A DNA stretch of 64,000 nucleotides from Myotis daubentonii (Eukaryota > Chordata > Mammalia > Chiroptera > Vespertilionidae): positions 89,726,641 through 89,790,640 of the forward strand of contig NC_081846.1 of NCBI RefSeq assembly GCF_963259705.1, read 5' to 3'. This document shows positions 33,301 through 44,655 of the stretch, piece by piece. The position numbers were made by a program, and so were the translations under genes. Numbering within the stretch: the first letter of the stretch is position 1; every line of letters begins with the position of its first letter. The notes beneath the pieces are model-generated. The model was not told the DNA's origin and ran no database searches. It was given only the letters and a program-made list of their open reading frames with translations.

Positions 33301-34000
33301 AAGAACATAGTGGAAGGAATAGACAGCAGATTAAGAATATTTGAAGATCAGATTGGTGAATTAGCAGACAGGGTAGAAAAAAGATCACTCAATCAGAGGA
33401 CCAAAAAGAAAAAAAAAAAACAATTTAAAAAAAAAAAAGAAGAAGACTGCACAAGGGAGCTGTGGGATAGCATGAAACATAACAATATTTGCATAATAAG
33501 GGTACCAGAAGGAGAAGAAAGTGAGCAAGGGATAGAGAACACTTTTTAAGAAATAATGGCAGAAAACTACCCTGACCTGGTAAAGGAAAAATTCACGTAA
33601 GTCCAAGAGGCACAGAGAATCACAAGCAATAACTACCCAAACAGTCCCATGCCCAGACACATCATAATTATAAAGCCAAAAATTAAAGACAAGAATCCTA
33701 AAGGCAGCAAGAGAAAAACTATTTCTCACCTTCCAAACAAAGTCCCATAAGGCTGTCATCAGAAACTCTAAAGGCCAGAAGAAAATGAAATGAAGTATTC
33801 AAGCAAATTTAAAAGCAAGGATCTGAAACCAAAATTACTATATCTAGCAAGGCTATCATTCCTAGGGGGGAAAAAAAAAAAAAGAGCTTCCAAGACAAAA
33901 AAACAATGCTAAAAGCATTTGTCACCACTAAACCAGCACTGCAAGAAATGTTAAAGGGACTGCTGTATTGAGCAAATGAAATAGGGAGAGAAACATAGGC
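33301..34000 (+). pseudogene. L1 ORF1 remnant (nucleic-acid-binding protein)
   Basis: L1 ORF1p is an RNA-binding, trimeric coiled-coil chaperone needed for retrotransposition. The 79-codon frame 33310-33549 carries its coiled-coil end (DSRLRIFEDQIGELADRVE) and the conserved start of the RNA-recognition part (ICIIRVPEGEESEQGIEN). A poly-A stretch (33410-33440) gives a lysine run and probably a frameshift. A stop at 33547 breaks the protein; after it, 'ataatggcagaaaactaccc' continues the family sequence out of frame. Not functional. Confidence 0.72.
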
Positions 34001-35480
34001 ATAACAAATTAAAATGGTGTTAAATAAGTACCTATAAATAATAAACTCAAATGAAAATTGATTAAATGCTCCAATTAAAATACATAGGGTGGTTGAATGG
34101 ATACAAAAACATGACCCAACTATATATGCGGTCTACAAGAGAACCACTTCAGAGCAAAAGACTCACACAGGATAAGAATGAAGGGATGAGGAAAAAAATT
34201 CCATGAAAATGGAAATTGAAAAAAAAGCTGGGGTGGCAATACTCATATCTGACAAAATATACATCCAAAAAGACAATAAAGGTCACTACATAATATTAAA
34301 GGGATATATGCACCAAAAATATGAGCAGTTAAATATATAGAAAAACCTTTTGGAAGACTTGGAATAGATCAATAGCAATGCCGTCATAGTAGGGGACATC
34401 AACACCCCATTGACTTCCCTGGATAGATCTTCCAGACAAAAAAAAAAAAATTAACAGTGACTCTACATGACACACTGGATCAAATGGATTTGATTGACAT
34501 TTATAGAACATTTCACCCCAAAGTGGAAGAATATACATTCTTCTCAAGTGCACATGGGCCATTCTCAAAGATAGATCAGATGTTAGGACAGAAAACAGAT
34601 CTCGAGAAGATCAATAAGATTGAAATCATATCAAGCATCTTCTCAGATCACAATGGAATGAAATTAGGTATCAACTACAGTAAATACTCAAAAACATTCA
34701 AACACATGGAGGCTAAATAGCATGTTATTAAACAATGAAGGGGTTAACAATGAAATTGAAAAGAAATAAAAAACTTCCTGGAAACAAATGAAAATGAACA
34801 CACAACAACCCCAAATCTCTGGGACACATTAAAAGCAGTCCTAAGAGAAAGTTCATAGGCCTACCTCAAAAAACAAGAAAAATTAATAATAAACTATTTT
34901 ACCGAAAGCTTAAAGAAATTAGAAAGAGAACAAGAGAAGCCCAGAGTAAGTAGAAGAAAGGAAATAATAAAGATTAGAACAGAAGTAAATGACATAGAGA
35001 AAAACAAAATACAAAAGATCAATCAAACAAGAGAAGGTTCTTTGAAAAGGTAAACAAGATTGATTAACCTTTAGCAAGGCTCATCATGAAACAAAGAGAG
35101 AATACCCACATAATCAAAACCAGAAATGAAAGCGGATAAGTAACCAGTGACACGACAGAAATATAAAGCATTGTAAGAAAATACAGTGAGCAACTATATG
35201 GCAAAAAGATGAACAATGTGGATGAAATGGATAAATTCTTAGAAAAATACAATCTGCCAAAACAGAATAAAGAAGAATAAAAAAACTTGAATAGGCCAAT
35301 AATAATTGAGGAAATTGAAGCAGTTTATAAAAACTCCCCCAAACAAAAGCCTTGGTCTGTAAGACTTCACAGGGCAGTTTTTACCAAACATTCAAAGCAG
35401 AACTAACATCTATTGTCCTTGAACTATTCCAAAAAATTCCAATTGGAAGGAACACGTCCAAGCTCTTTTTATGAGGCCAG
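34001..35480 (+). pseudogene. L1 ORF2 remnant: endonuclease and start of RT region
   Basis: ORF2p supplies the endonuclease and reverse transcriptase of L1. The frame 34457-34720 (87 codons) covers the end of the endonuclease: DLIDIYRTFHPKVEEYTFFS, then FSKIDQMLG and FSDHNGMKL, where the SDH triplet includes the conserved catalytic histidine. Many stops and frameshifts surround it. The sequence runs through 'aaacctagcaaggctcat'-like text (35070-35090) to 'tttttatgaggccagcattt' near 35480 and then stops, before the RT catalytic region. Confidence 0.75.
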
Positions 35481-35485
35481 CATTT

Positions 35486-36255
35486 GCCTTTTTACTAAGA
35501 GTCAATAAAGTATAATTAAGTCAAATACTTAAATGAGAAAATGCACAAACTCTAGATGAAATAAATCAGATAATGTAATTACCTGTCTAAAATTTTAAGA
35601 GTCATCATATAAAATTTTTAAAATAAATAATAAAATCTCTTGAAAAAATTAAAATCTCAGCAAAGCAATAGAAGTTATTTATGACAACTATGGAAATACA
35701 AAATTTCCTCAATAATTTAATGCAAATAACATAAAACCAGTGAATATAAAGACAAATAGAATCACCAAATCTAAATAACAGAGAAAAAATAAACTAAAAT
35801 GTAAAATAAATAAAACTGTAGGGACTTGCAAAAAATATAACAAATTTATTTATTTATTTTTTAGAGTCCTATTAAAAAACGGAAAGAGAGTGAGACTAAA
35901 AGAGTTTTCAACAAAATAATAACTGGACACTTTCCAAATTTAACATAACATACAAATCTGCATATTTAAGAGTTTGTGTCAACCCAAAATAGAATGTACC
36001 CAAAGAAATCAAGTATGACATCACAATGAAACTAATAAAAACTAAAAACAATTTTTTTAGACTAGACATAGAGAAACAGTACATAATATATTGGTGAAAC
36101 AAATTGAATTTCAATATTTGTTTTTTACTTGAAATCACAGAAAACAGTGAAACAAAAGTATATTAAGAGATGAAAGAAAAGAACTGTCAAATTCTCTTGC
36201 CAATAAAATTATACTTCAGGAAATCAGGGGAAATGAAGATATTCTCAGACTAAGT
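35486..36255 (+). mobile_element. Old L1 ORF1-region fragment
   Basis: 'cactttccaaatttaacata', 'gaaagaaaagaactgtcaaa' and 'aaatcaggggaaatgaagat' follow the order of an old L1M ORF1 end and inter-ORF region. It is much more decayed than the L1 on either side. Confidence 0.5.
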
Positions 36256-36257
36256 TT

Positions 36258-36728
36258 CCTCAAAAAATTAAAAATGTAACTTGTGCCTGACCCAGTGATC
36301 CCACTTCTGGGAATATATCCTGAAAACCCCAAACATCAATCTTAAAGAATATATGTACCACACCCCCATGTTCATAGCAACATTATTTACCATAATAGCT
36401 AAACTTTGGAAACAGGCCAAGTGCCCATCGGTAGATGAATGGATAAAAATGCTATGGACACAATGGACTATTATGCAGCTGTAAAAAAAGAGGGATCTCT
36501 TACCCTTCGGGACAGCATGACTAGACCTGGGAAATATTTTGCTAAGTGAAATAAGTGAATTTGAGAAAGACAAATATCACAAGATCTCACTTGTTTGTGG
36601 AATCTAATGAACAAAATGAATTGAACAACAAAATAAGATCTGAAACATGGAGGCATGGAACAGACTGACATGCCTGTATGTGGGCCTGGGGAGGTGAGAA
36701 GAGATAAACAAAAGAACGTATATACTTA
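36258..36728 (+). mobile_element. L1 3' end, part 1
   Basis: 'tcccacttctgggaatatat', 'accataatagctaaactttg', 'gtagatgaatggataaaaat' and 'ctaagtgaaataagtgaatt' are L1 ORF2-end/3' UTR text. Interrupted at 36729 by a Helitron and completed at 37764-37903. Confidence 0.75.
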
Positions 36729-37763
36729 CTAGAGGCCCAGTGCAGGAAACTCGTGCCTGGATGCAGTCCCTAGGCCTGGCAAGTGATCGAAGCGTGAGCT
36801 TCTGGTGTGGAAGGGCAGGTCCCAGCTGCCGCCTAGGCCCTGGGCAGCACCTGGGCCCCACATGCCCAACTCCACCTGAGTCATGGTGCCCGAGTCCCCA
36901 TGTGGGAATGTAGTGAGCATGCCGGGCAACACATGCAGGGGTTCAGGATGGGCCTCTGGGCCACCCAGCAGTGCCGCATGGAAGCTGGGCAGGCAGCACG
37001 CTCTCTCCCGGCCAGCCTAGCAGACCAGCTCCTTCACAAACCCACGGGGAGCCCAACCGGCCCCTGCAGTCCCAGCATCTGCAGCCTGGCTCACCCAGGG
37101 GAGGCCGCACGGGTGCGGGGAGGGCTCCTTGCAGGCGCCCAGCACCTGAATGGGGGGTGTTCCCAGCGTTTGAGCTCTGGTATCCCAGGAGGGGTGTAGC
37201 AGGTGGAGTGAAAGTGAGTTTAGTGGACACCCCACATTCTCACCGCACCTCTGTTCCCATCACCCCCACACCCAGGTAGCTGGAGAGAGGTCACAGCACC
37301 CCGCTTAGGTGCCCCAGCTCCCCATCCCAGCCCTGGGGCTTGACCCCGATTGGGTGATCAGGGCCTGCTCTCTGTTGGTCACTGTCTGTGGGTTGACCAG
37401 TCAATGACAGGCTCTCCACCCAACTCCCTCAGCACCTGGGAGCCAGGTGGCGGCCCTGCCCCACACCACTGCTGCTAGTCACTGTCTGTGGAGCTACTGA
37501 TAGGGGATGGGCCCCCTGTCCGGCTCCCTCAGCACTTGGGAACTGAGTGGTGGCCCCACCTCCTGCCATCACCACTGGTCGCCATCTGCGGAGCAATTGG
37601 CAGGGTGATCGGGCCCCTGCTTGCACCAGCCTTGCCCTGGTGCCGCCCCTGGTGTTCAGTGCACATCATAGTCAGTGGTCTAACTCCCGGTCTCGGGGTT
37701 GAACTCCCAGTCAAATGACCGCCCAAGGGGATAATTTGCATATTAGGCTTTTATTATATAGGA
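36729..37763 (-). mobile_element. 1 kb Helitron inserted in L1 3' UTR
   Basis: Minus-strand 3' end CTAG at 36729-36732, then a worn palindrome (gtgcaggaaactcgtgcctg). The 5' end reads TCCTATATAATAAAAGCC in element sense at 37763. The GC-rich body contains 'cctggtgttcagtgcacatc', a motif shared with several other copies, and gives overlapping unrecognised frames at 36900-37740. Host L1 sequence continues cleanly on both sides. Confidence 0.9.
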
Positions 37764-37903
37764 TAGGCATAGCCCAAGGACATGTGCAATAGGGTAGTGA
37801 AGACTTGGGAGGGTGAGTAGGGCTGGGAGGAGGATAGAAAGGTGGGAAAAATGGGAGATATCTGTAATGCTATCAACAATAAAAAATACATTTAAAAATG
37901 AAA
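37764..37903 (+). mobile_element. L1 3' end, part 2, with A-tail
   Basis: 'taggcatagcccaaggacat', 'ggagatatctgtaatgctat' and 'caacaataaaaaatacattt' then an A-run to 37903. Continuous with 36258-36728 once the Helitron is removed. Confidence 0.75.
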
Positions 37904-38277
37904 AAAAAAATCAAAGATGTCCTTGTGCCAATCAAATCAATAAATATTTTGAACATTGACTGGAGGTCTGGTTGATGTATCACCAACTCAAAGGTAAAGG
38001 ATTCATTGTAAAATGCATTGTATAAATCAACCATAGGACATATACAAAGGAATAAGAATTACAGATTAAAAAATGAGGCAGCCCTATAATTATGGAATTA
38101 CTGGATTATAATGTTGCCCAAGACATATTTTTATTTGAAAATAATAAAAATTTCTACCAATAAATAACTTTTATTTGGTGAAAACATGCAGTGAAGCTAT
38201 GTTTTTCCTTGCTAGAAGGTTACACACTAAAACTAGTGCAGGTTTGTAAGGAGTCAAGGGTGTCTTTATTTTATTTT
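37904..38277. other. Unassigned spacer
   Basis: No gene or repeat recognised. Confidence 0.4.
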
Positions 38278-38348
38278 AAAATTTTAATTCTCACCCAAGG
38301 ATTTTTTATTGGTTTTAGAGAGAGATGGAGGGAGAGAGAGAAAAAGAT

Positions 38349-38353
<5 letters not shown>

Positions 38354-38392
<39 letters not shown>
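38354..38392. repeat. AG dinucleotide microsatellite
   Basis: Pure AG run of about 39 bp, evidently grown from the TCTC tract of the antisense VES. Two overlapping charged frames (38191-38564) are its artefacts. Confidence 0.9.
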
Positions 38393-38401
<9 letters not shown>

Positions 38402-38502
38402 GAGAAACATTGATGTTACAGAGAAACATCAATTGGTTCCTTCTTTAGGTGCCCATGTGGGGATGAAGTGGCTACCTGGGAATGTTACCCGCAACCTTAT
38501 TG

Positions 38503-38672
38503 GTGTAGGGCAGTGGTCATCAGTCCATAGAGCCAAATATTTTAAACTTAAACTATATAGATAGGTACATTGTTATTAACTTAATTAGGGTACTCCTAGG
38601 AAGAGCCCACTCAAGGGGCCATAGAGCCACATGTATCTCGTGAGCTGCAGTTTGCCGACCACGGGTGTAGGG
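38503..38672. mobile_element. Short non-autonomous hAT with 8-bp duplication
   Basis: Element 38511-38664 starts CAGTGGTCATCAGTCCATAG and ends GCAGTTTGCCGACCACGG, imperfect hAT-type termini. GTGTAGGG occurs at 38503-38510 and 38665-38672. About 154 bp, no coding capacity. Confidence 0.9.
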
Positions 38673-38841
38673 GATGACATTTCAAACAACTGAGCCACCC
38701 GGTCAGGCAGAGTGGTTTTATTTTAAATACATTCTGTTTGAAACAATTTCTATAATGGCTTTAAACTAACATGTTTACTATGCAATAATTCTATAAAATC
38801 TTCAAAATGATATAAACATGAATGTGCTAATATTGGGAAAC

Positions 38842-38844
<3 letters not shown>

Positions 38845-38901
<57 letters not shown>
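38845..38901. repeat. (AT)n microsatellite
   Basis: About 57 bp of pure AT directly before a Helitron body; it appears to have replaced or grown from the Helitron's 5' end. Confidence 0.95.
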
Positions 38902-38905
<4 letters not shown>

Positions 38906-39294
38906 GCTAAGCGACCAGCTGGCCAGCTGACTGGCCGATAGGTATGATGCACACTGAGCACCAGGAGACAGATGCTCAATGCAGGAACTGCTGTGCGACA
39001 GCAACTTTGCAGAGTGCCCTCTCACACTCAGGGACTGCTCAGGGGATGTTGGACTGCTGGCTTCAGACCAATCCTCGCAGGCCAGGCTGAGGGACCCCAC
39101 CTGCCAGAGGGACCCCACTCACGCTGCAGATGCCCTTCGAGCCCCAGCACCTCTCCAGGTATGGCCGGCCAGGAAGAGACCACAGGAGGTTGGCTCTAGG
39201 ATGCATCTAGCTCCTCTTGCCCAGTCCAGCCCCACTGGGCACCTTCTAATTAATTTCCTTTCAATGTGCATGAATCCGTGCACCGGGCCTCTAG
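38902..39294 (+). mobile_element. Helitron of the 'ctaagcgaccagc' subfamily
   Basis: Begins AAAAGGCTAAGCGACCAGCT and ends GTGCATGAATCCGTGCAC plus CGGGCCTCTAG. Same subfamily as 4803-5130, with a decayed CTCF-like site (gagcaccaggagacag). Confidence 0.85.
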
Positions 39295-39754
39295 TGTATG
39301 ATCTAATCATATCATTATGTAATATATGACATAACAAATGTATACAGTTTTATATATAATTTATATGTAATCTAAAGTTAAAGACATTATATATTATGTA
39401 AAACAGATAAATATATTATATATAAAATTAGTTTTGCAATATTAAAATTTTGTTTAATTCTAATTAAACAAATTACAGCTGATGAAAAAATACAAATGAG
39501 ACCATTGAGAATGAAAGTGGAATATAGGAGGTACCCATAGAGTGGAAAAACTCCTGTTACAGTGTTCTGTCACATATGTGTAACACAAATTATAAAGGAT
39601 ACATAGCAGGTATTAAGATGACTGCACTTGGGTTAAGAGATTGGACTCCTATGGTAGAGAGGTAGACATACACATTTTTCTTTCAATTTAAAATGTGGTA
39701 TTACATATGGTAGTACAAAAATTTAGAGAGTGGACTGAAGCCTTTTATTATTAC
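39295..39754. other. AT-rich spacer
   Basis: No gene or repeat recognised; very low GC at 39300-39480. Confidence 0.4.
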
Positions 39755-40112
39755 ACTGGTGGCCTGGTGCACAAATTTTGTGCACTTGGGGGGTGGGGGC
39801 ACATCCCTCAGCCTGGACTGTGTCCTGTCACAGTGCAGGAGCCCCGCAATCCATCACCACAAAGAGGTAGGCCCTGCCCACCCATCCGGGGCTCCTCGAT
39901 GGATTGCCCCAAAGAGGTAGGCCAGAGCTGGGGGAGGTCTGCAGAGCCCTGGGCCGGGCAGTGGCATAGGCCTCAGCCATGGCCCCACCCCCATCCCTGA
40001 TGCTGCAAGTCCCTGCCCATCCACACATGCTGCACATGCAGCCTCCAGCTGATCGGTCATTACGCATGAGGGCGCCCTGACCATTTGCATATTACCCTTT
40101 TATTAGTATAGA
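39755..40112 (-). mobile_element. Helitron, tandem pair member 1
   Basis: Minus-strand 3' end CTGG (decayed CTAG) at 39755 with palindrome GTGCACAAATTTTGTGCAC. 5' end: TCTATACTAATAAAAGGG in element sense. It directly follows the CTAG of the next element, giving CTAG|TCTATACTAA in element sense. Confidence 0.84.
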
Positions 40113-40720
40113 CTAGACACCAGGTTCACAAAAATTCTTGCACTGGTGGGGCGGGGGGGCATCCCTAAGCCTGCCCTGCCCCCTCTCACAGTCCTACTGA
40201 TGGATCCTCTGCAGGAGGTGACCGGGCCAATCAGGGAAAGGTGCCCCCCCCCCATCACCCCACTGCTGCTGCCTTTGGTCTCCCTCTGTGGAAGGTGGCC
40301 GGGCTAATCGGGGGAAGGCACAACCCCCATCACCCTGCTGCTGCTGCCACTGCCGGCTACTCTGGCTGCTGACCCTCGCTTCTTAGAGTTGGCCCTGCCC
40401 CCTGCCCACTGATGAGTCAGGGGCAATTTGGGGCCAGATAAGCTGTGGGAGGGTCTGTGGGAGGTTGAGGCACAGCAGGTCGCACCACGTCCAGCCTGTG
40501 CAGCTACCTCTGTGGCTACCTCTGCAGAAGGGGCAGCACTGGAACAGGACTGTGTAGACTCTGTGGAAGGGGCCTCAGAGCTGGAATGGTCCACGCCACC
40601 ACCTCTCCTGCACCACTGGCCCTCGGCCCTCGCAGGCTCTGCGGCTTTGTCCAGAAGGACTTCCAGAAGACATCTGGTCTATCTGGTCTAATTAGCATAT
40701 TACCTTTTTATTAGAATAGA
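40113..40720 (-). mobile_element. Helitron, tandem pair member 2
   Basis: Minus-strand 3' end CTAG at 40113-40116, a worn palindrome, and 5' end TCTATTCTAATAAAAAGG in element sense at 40720. GC-rich body with two related segments around 'ggccgggccaatc' and 'ggccgggctaatc'. Confidence 0.85.
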
Positions 40721-40807
40721 TGAAGCCTATTCATCTTTCAAAGAAACCATTTATTAAATTTGGTGTTAACTATTCATTTATTTTTTTATTAAATTTATTA
40801 AAGGACA

Positions 40808-41361
40808 TCCTATATAATAAAAGAGAAACATGGTAATTGGCGTACGACCGCTACCCTTCCCATTGGCTAATCAGCGAGATATGCAAATTAACTGCCAGCC
40901 AAGATGGCGGCAGGCAGCAAGGCAGCTTGAAACTAACATGAGGCTTGCTTGCTTCAGTGACGGAGGACTCCAACGTTCCCCGCCTGCCTTGCCGGCCTCT
41001 GAGCTTGCAGTTTAAGAAACATTGTAATGAATATAGAAGCTAAACAAAACCCCAGAAACCTGCTTTCAGAGAGCCAGGAGCTCAGAGCTAGAGTTATACA
41101 TCGTTTCGATTATAGAACCCAAACAAACCAGATACCTGCTTTCAGGAGCAGAGGCCTAAGAGCTGGAGCCTCAGAGCTAAAGCTGGCCCAGAATAAAAAA
41201 AAAAAAGAAAAAAAGGAGCAGTTTGGAGCTTCAGTCCCAGCCTGAAAACAGCCCTCAGCCCCTCACCCAGACTGGCCAGGCACCCCAGTGGGGACGCCCA
41301 ACCTGATCCAGGACACCCTTCAGGGCAATCCAGCCAGCCCCACCCATGCACCAGGCCTCTA
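40808..41361 (+). mobile_element. Helitron A, copy 3 (no terminal palindrome), fused to B
   Basis: Starts TCCTATATAATAAAAGAG with a textbook 5' module (ttggcgtacgaccgctaccc, gccagccaagatggcggcag). It ends CACCCATGCACCAGGCCTCTA and runs directly into CCCTATATAGTAAAAGGG. Inside are A-rich and 'ctggccaggcaccccagtgg' segments matching, in reverse, 24056-24720. Confidence 0.9.
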
Positions 41362-42130
41362 CCCTATATAGTAAAAGGGTAATATGCCTCCCAGCACCGG
41401 GATCATCGGAGCCGAGAGGCCTCCCGGCACTGGGATCAGCATGACAGGGGCCAGCGCCCAAACCCCCTGATTGCCCTTCGGCTCTGTGTGTGACAGGGGG
41501 CGGGGCCACAACCTCCCTATCAGCCCTGCTCTGTGTGTGACAGGGTAGAGCAATAACCTCCCCATCAGCACTTCCCTGAGTGTGAGAGTGGAGGTGCCCC
41601 AACCCCCTGATTGGCCCTGCTCTGTGGGTGATAGAGGGCGGCGCCCCAACCCCCTGATCCACCTTGCTCTGTGTGTGACAGGGGGCGGTTCCCCAACTCC
41701 CCTATCAGCCCTACTCTGAGAGTGACAAGGGGGAGCTCCCCAACCCCCTGATGGGCCCTGCTCTGTGCATGACAGGGGGTGGCGCCGCAACCTCCCCATC
41801 GACCCTGTCTTTAGTGTGACAGGGGGAGGTGCCCCAACCTCCCAATCGGCCCTACCCTGAGCGTGACTGAGGGTGGCATCACAACCTCCCAATCTGCCTT
41901 GCTCTGTGCATGACAGGGGGCCGCGCCCCAACTCCCCAATCGGCCCTGCTCTGAGCCTGACCAGGGGCTGCACCTAGGGATTGGGCCTGCCCTCTGCCAC
42001 CCAGGAGCAGGCCTAAGCCAGCAGGTCATTATCTCCCGAGGGGTCCCATACTGTGAGAGGGCACAGGCTGGGCTGAGGGACCCCGCCTCCGACCCCTGAG
42101 TGCACAAATTTTTGTGCACCGGGCCTCTAG
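41362..42130 (+). mobile_element. Helitron B, second copy
   Basis: Begins CCCTATATAGTAAAAGGG and ends GTGCACAAATTTTTGTGCAC plus CGGGCCTCTAG at 42127-42130. It carries the same 47-bp array as 23108-24055 in the opposite orientation, with fewer 'gaggcctcc' units on its 5' side. Together with copy A it repeats the A-B composite. Confidence 0.9.
41480..41960. repeat. 47-bp minisatellite, about 10 copies
   Basis: Reverse-complement relative of the array at 23281-23830, with units around CCCTGCTCTG and CCCCAACC. It creates a 204-codon minus-strand frame (41359-41973) and others with no protein signature. Confidence 0.85.
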
Positions 42131-43030
42131 TTTATATATAAATACATATATAAATTTTAATCACTGATCTATCTTGTGTTCCACTAAATTTGTTTGCTTA
42201 CTCAATGTACAGATGTGACACTCAAAACTCAATTAAATTATTTCTAAAAAGCTCTGGCTTCCCTTTGCCACATTAGCGAATGCTATTTGTGGCTTTAACC
42301 CTCTCCCCATCTAATGTGAATACCTACAGCTCTCTTCTCCACTAATAAAAATTCTCTGCCTGCTGTGGCAAATTCAGAGATTTAAAAAAAAAAATGCTTT
42401 GAATTGAACAGTCTCTGGCTTCTTGCAGCTTAAATTGAAAGCGAATTTTCCATAGAGTAAAACACAGATAACCCAAGAGCTTCTGAAAAACTCCATCGAA
42501 CAGGCCTCCTGAAGAAATGCCTGTAGGCAGTGATGTTTTCTTTCTTCAGATCCAACCCACCTGGGTTATAAGAGGATGTAGCAGGGCATTGACTGTGGAA
42601 TGAACTAGTCATAGATATTCCTTAAATTTTCAGAAACATATATTTACAGTTTCATTTTAGGTGTCTGCCTCTGTTTCTATTTCTATGGTATGTTATAAAA
42701 CTGACTACCCTGAGGAGCTGGACCTTTTCAATTTTTCTAAGTGGGATACTAATAGTTTAAAAGTTTCCATTAGTTTTCTAGTTCTAGATGCAGAAACATC
42801 TGTTTCACACTTGATACATGATGATGATAATGAAGCACAGTACAATTACTATGCTCTATAGTGAAAAATCAAGTGAAATTTAAATAGCCATTAACTAAAA
42901 GTTTAATAATGTTATTTAATATGCTTTCTTATTGAATATGTATTATCCTTTGTTAAGGATGGCTAAAAATGCATAATGTTTTAAACACAAAATATAGTTA
43001 GCTTTAAGATGTTAAAAATGTACACTTTTT
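42131..43030. other. No gene or recognised repeat
   Basis: Moderately AT-rich. Small frames at 42430-42861 have no recognisable motif. Looks single-copy. Confidence 0.35.
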
Positions 43031-43031
43031 A

Positions 43032-43210
43032 GCCCAGCCAGTGTTGCTATGAATCAGAAGGTCATGGTTCAATTCTTTGTCAGTGCACATGCCTGGGTTG
43101 CAGGCTGGAAGCCCAGTCGGGGGTGTACAGGAGGCAAGCCAATGAATGATTTTCTCTCATCATTGATATTCTATTTCTCCCTTCCTCTCTGAAATCAATA
43201 AAGATGTATT
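43032..43210 (+). mobile_element. VES SINE
   Basis: 'agcccagccagtgttgctat' head (slightly deleted), 'catggttcaattctttgtca', 'gcctgggttgcaggctggaa', 'tctctgaaatcaataaagat'. Flanks 'aaatgtacactttttag' (43016) and 'aaatgtacactctttaa' (43214) form a near-perfect target-site duplication. Confidence 0.88.
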
Positions 43211-43224
43211 TCAAATGTACACTC

Positions 43225-43959
43225 TTTAAAAGAAAGATTTAAATTAACTTTTAAAAAGTTAAACTCAAGTCTTTTAAAATTTTACATATCACATAGAATT
43301 CAGTAAATACACTTTTATCTTATTTTTTCCCATTACCATTTATCCCCTCTGTTTTAATTAATTATAAAAGACTTTCAATTAATATTTGGCTAAATCCAAG
43401 GTTAAGCTAAATAATAATTTCACAAAATGAACTAAGGGGTTACATGAATAAATAATTTCAGGCAGTGATTACCATAACTATGTTATTATTATACATTTTA
43501 TAGTCACATTTCTAAAGGTTTTACTTGTGTCCAGGGACACCACTTTCTCAGCACTTGCCACAGTTAGGTAACTCCTGCCATTATCAATTGTGAAGCCTGA
43601 ATGAAGTTCACTGAGAAAGTATTTTGTGGGAAAGACATTATCATCTATTTTATTTTAATTTCTGACTAATTTTTATTTTTTATTAGATATTTATTCATGA
43701 CTATCCTTTGATCTAATTTTTTTCAATCACATGAAATTTTGAGCTGTCAATATTGACAGTTTATTTATTTTTCTGTATGGATATCCTAATAATGTGTAGG
43801 TAGCCATACATCCTTATAATATATGAAGAATTTTTAATGAGTAATGTTTTTGAAAGACTAAAGTCTAAGTGAAATTAAATAACTACCAATGGGACATTTT
43901 TAACTTTGTTTTCTTTCATTCCATAAATCTTAGCTAACACAGTTCAATTGTACAAGTAA
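43225..43959. other. AT-rich spacer with a 16-bp perfect palindrome
   Basis: No gene. CTGTCAATATTGACAG at 43744-43759 is a perfect palindrome. Confidence 0.45.
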
Positions 43960-44655
43960 TCCTATATAATAAAAGCCTAATATGCTAAGTGTCTGGTCAT
44001 CTGGTCATCCATTCAACCAATCAAAGCGTAATATGCTAATGATATGCTAAGGCTGCTCAACCACTTGCTATGATGTGTACTGATCACCATGGGGCAGACA
44101 GTTGACTGGTTGACCAGTCACCATGACATGCACTGACCACCAGGGGGCAGACACTCCAATTGGTGGGTTAGCTTGCTGCTGGGGTCTGGACAATCAGGAC
44201 TGGGCGAGATGGGCTGGACATGCCCTGGAGCCCACCCTTGGTCACTCCCAGCTGGCCAATCTCCCATGTGCCTCCCAAGCCCAGCAATCATGCACTGGTG
44301 GGGTCCCTCGGCCTGGCCTGTGACTTCTCACAATTTGGGACCCCTCGGGGGATGTTGGACAGCCCGTTTTGGCCCAATCCCACTCAATGCAGGAGCTGCC
44401 CCCAGTGCTCCCACAGCGGTAGTGCCACTCATCCAGAAGCCAGGCTCACGCCTGGTGAGCACAGTGGTGGTGGAGGGAGCCTCTCTTGCTTCCACAGCAG
44501 TGCTAAGGATGTCTGACTGCTGGCTTAGGCCTGCTCCCCGGGCGGGCCTAAGCCATCAGTTGGACATCCCCTAAGGGCTCCCAGACTGCAAGAGGGCAGG
44601 CCAGGCTGAGGGACCACCTGCCTGAGTGCAGGGATTTTGTGCACCTGGCCTCTAG
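43960..44655 (+). mobile_element. Non-autonomous Helitron
   Basis: Starts TCCTATATAATAAAAGCC and ends with a decayed palindrome, then CCTGGCCTCTAG at 44652-44655. It contains CCACCAGGGGGCAG at 44137-44150 and a degraded second copy at about 44085-44100. The GC-rich body gives overlapping unrecognised frames. Confidence 0.9.

Larger units (their letters stand above)
38285..38712 (-). mobile_element. VES SINE (antisense) split by a hAT element
   Basis: Minus-strand reading: head 'ctgcctgaccgggtggctca' at 38712, then the hAT insertion, then 'aaggttgcgggtaacattcc', and a tail whose purine side has expanded into an AG microsatellite (38354-38392). The SINE halves join if 38511-38664 and one copy of the duplication are removed. 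Confidence 0.85.

Noticed and set aside
38191..38564. Charged, arginine/glutamate-rich frames
   Set aside because: Translation of an AG microsatellite within an antisense VES.
41359..41973. 204-codon minus-strand frame
   Set aside because: Same 47-bp array in the second B Helitron; a repeat artefact.
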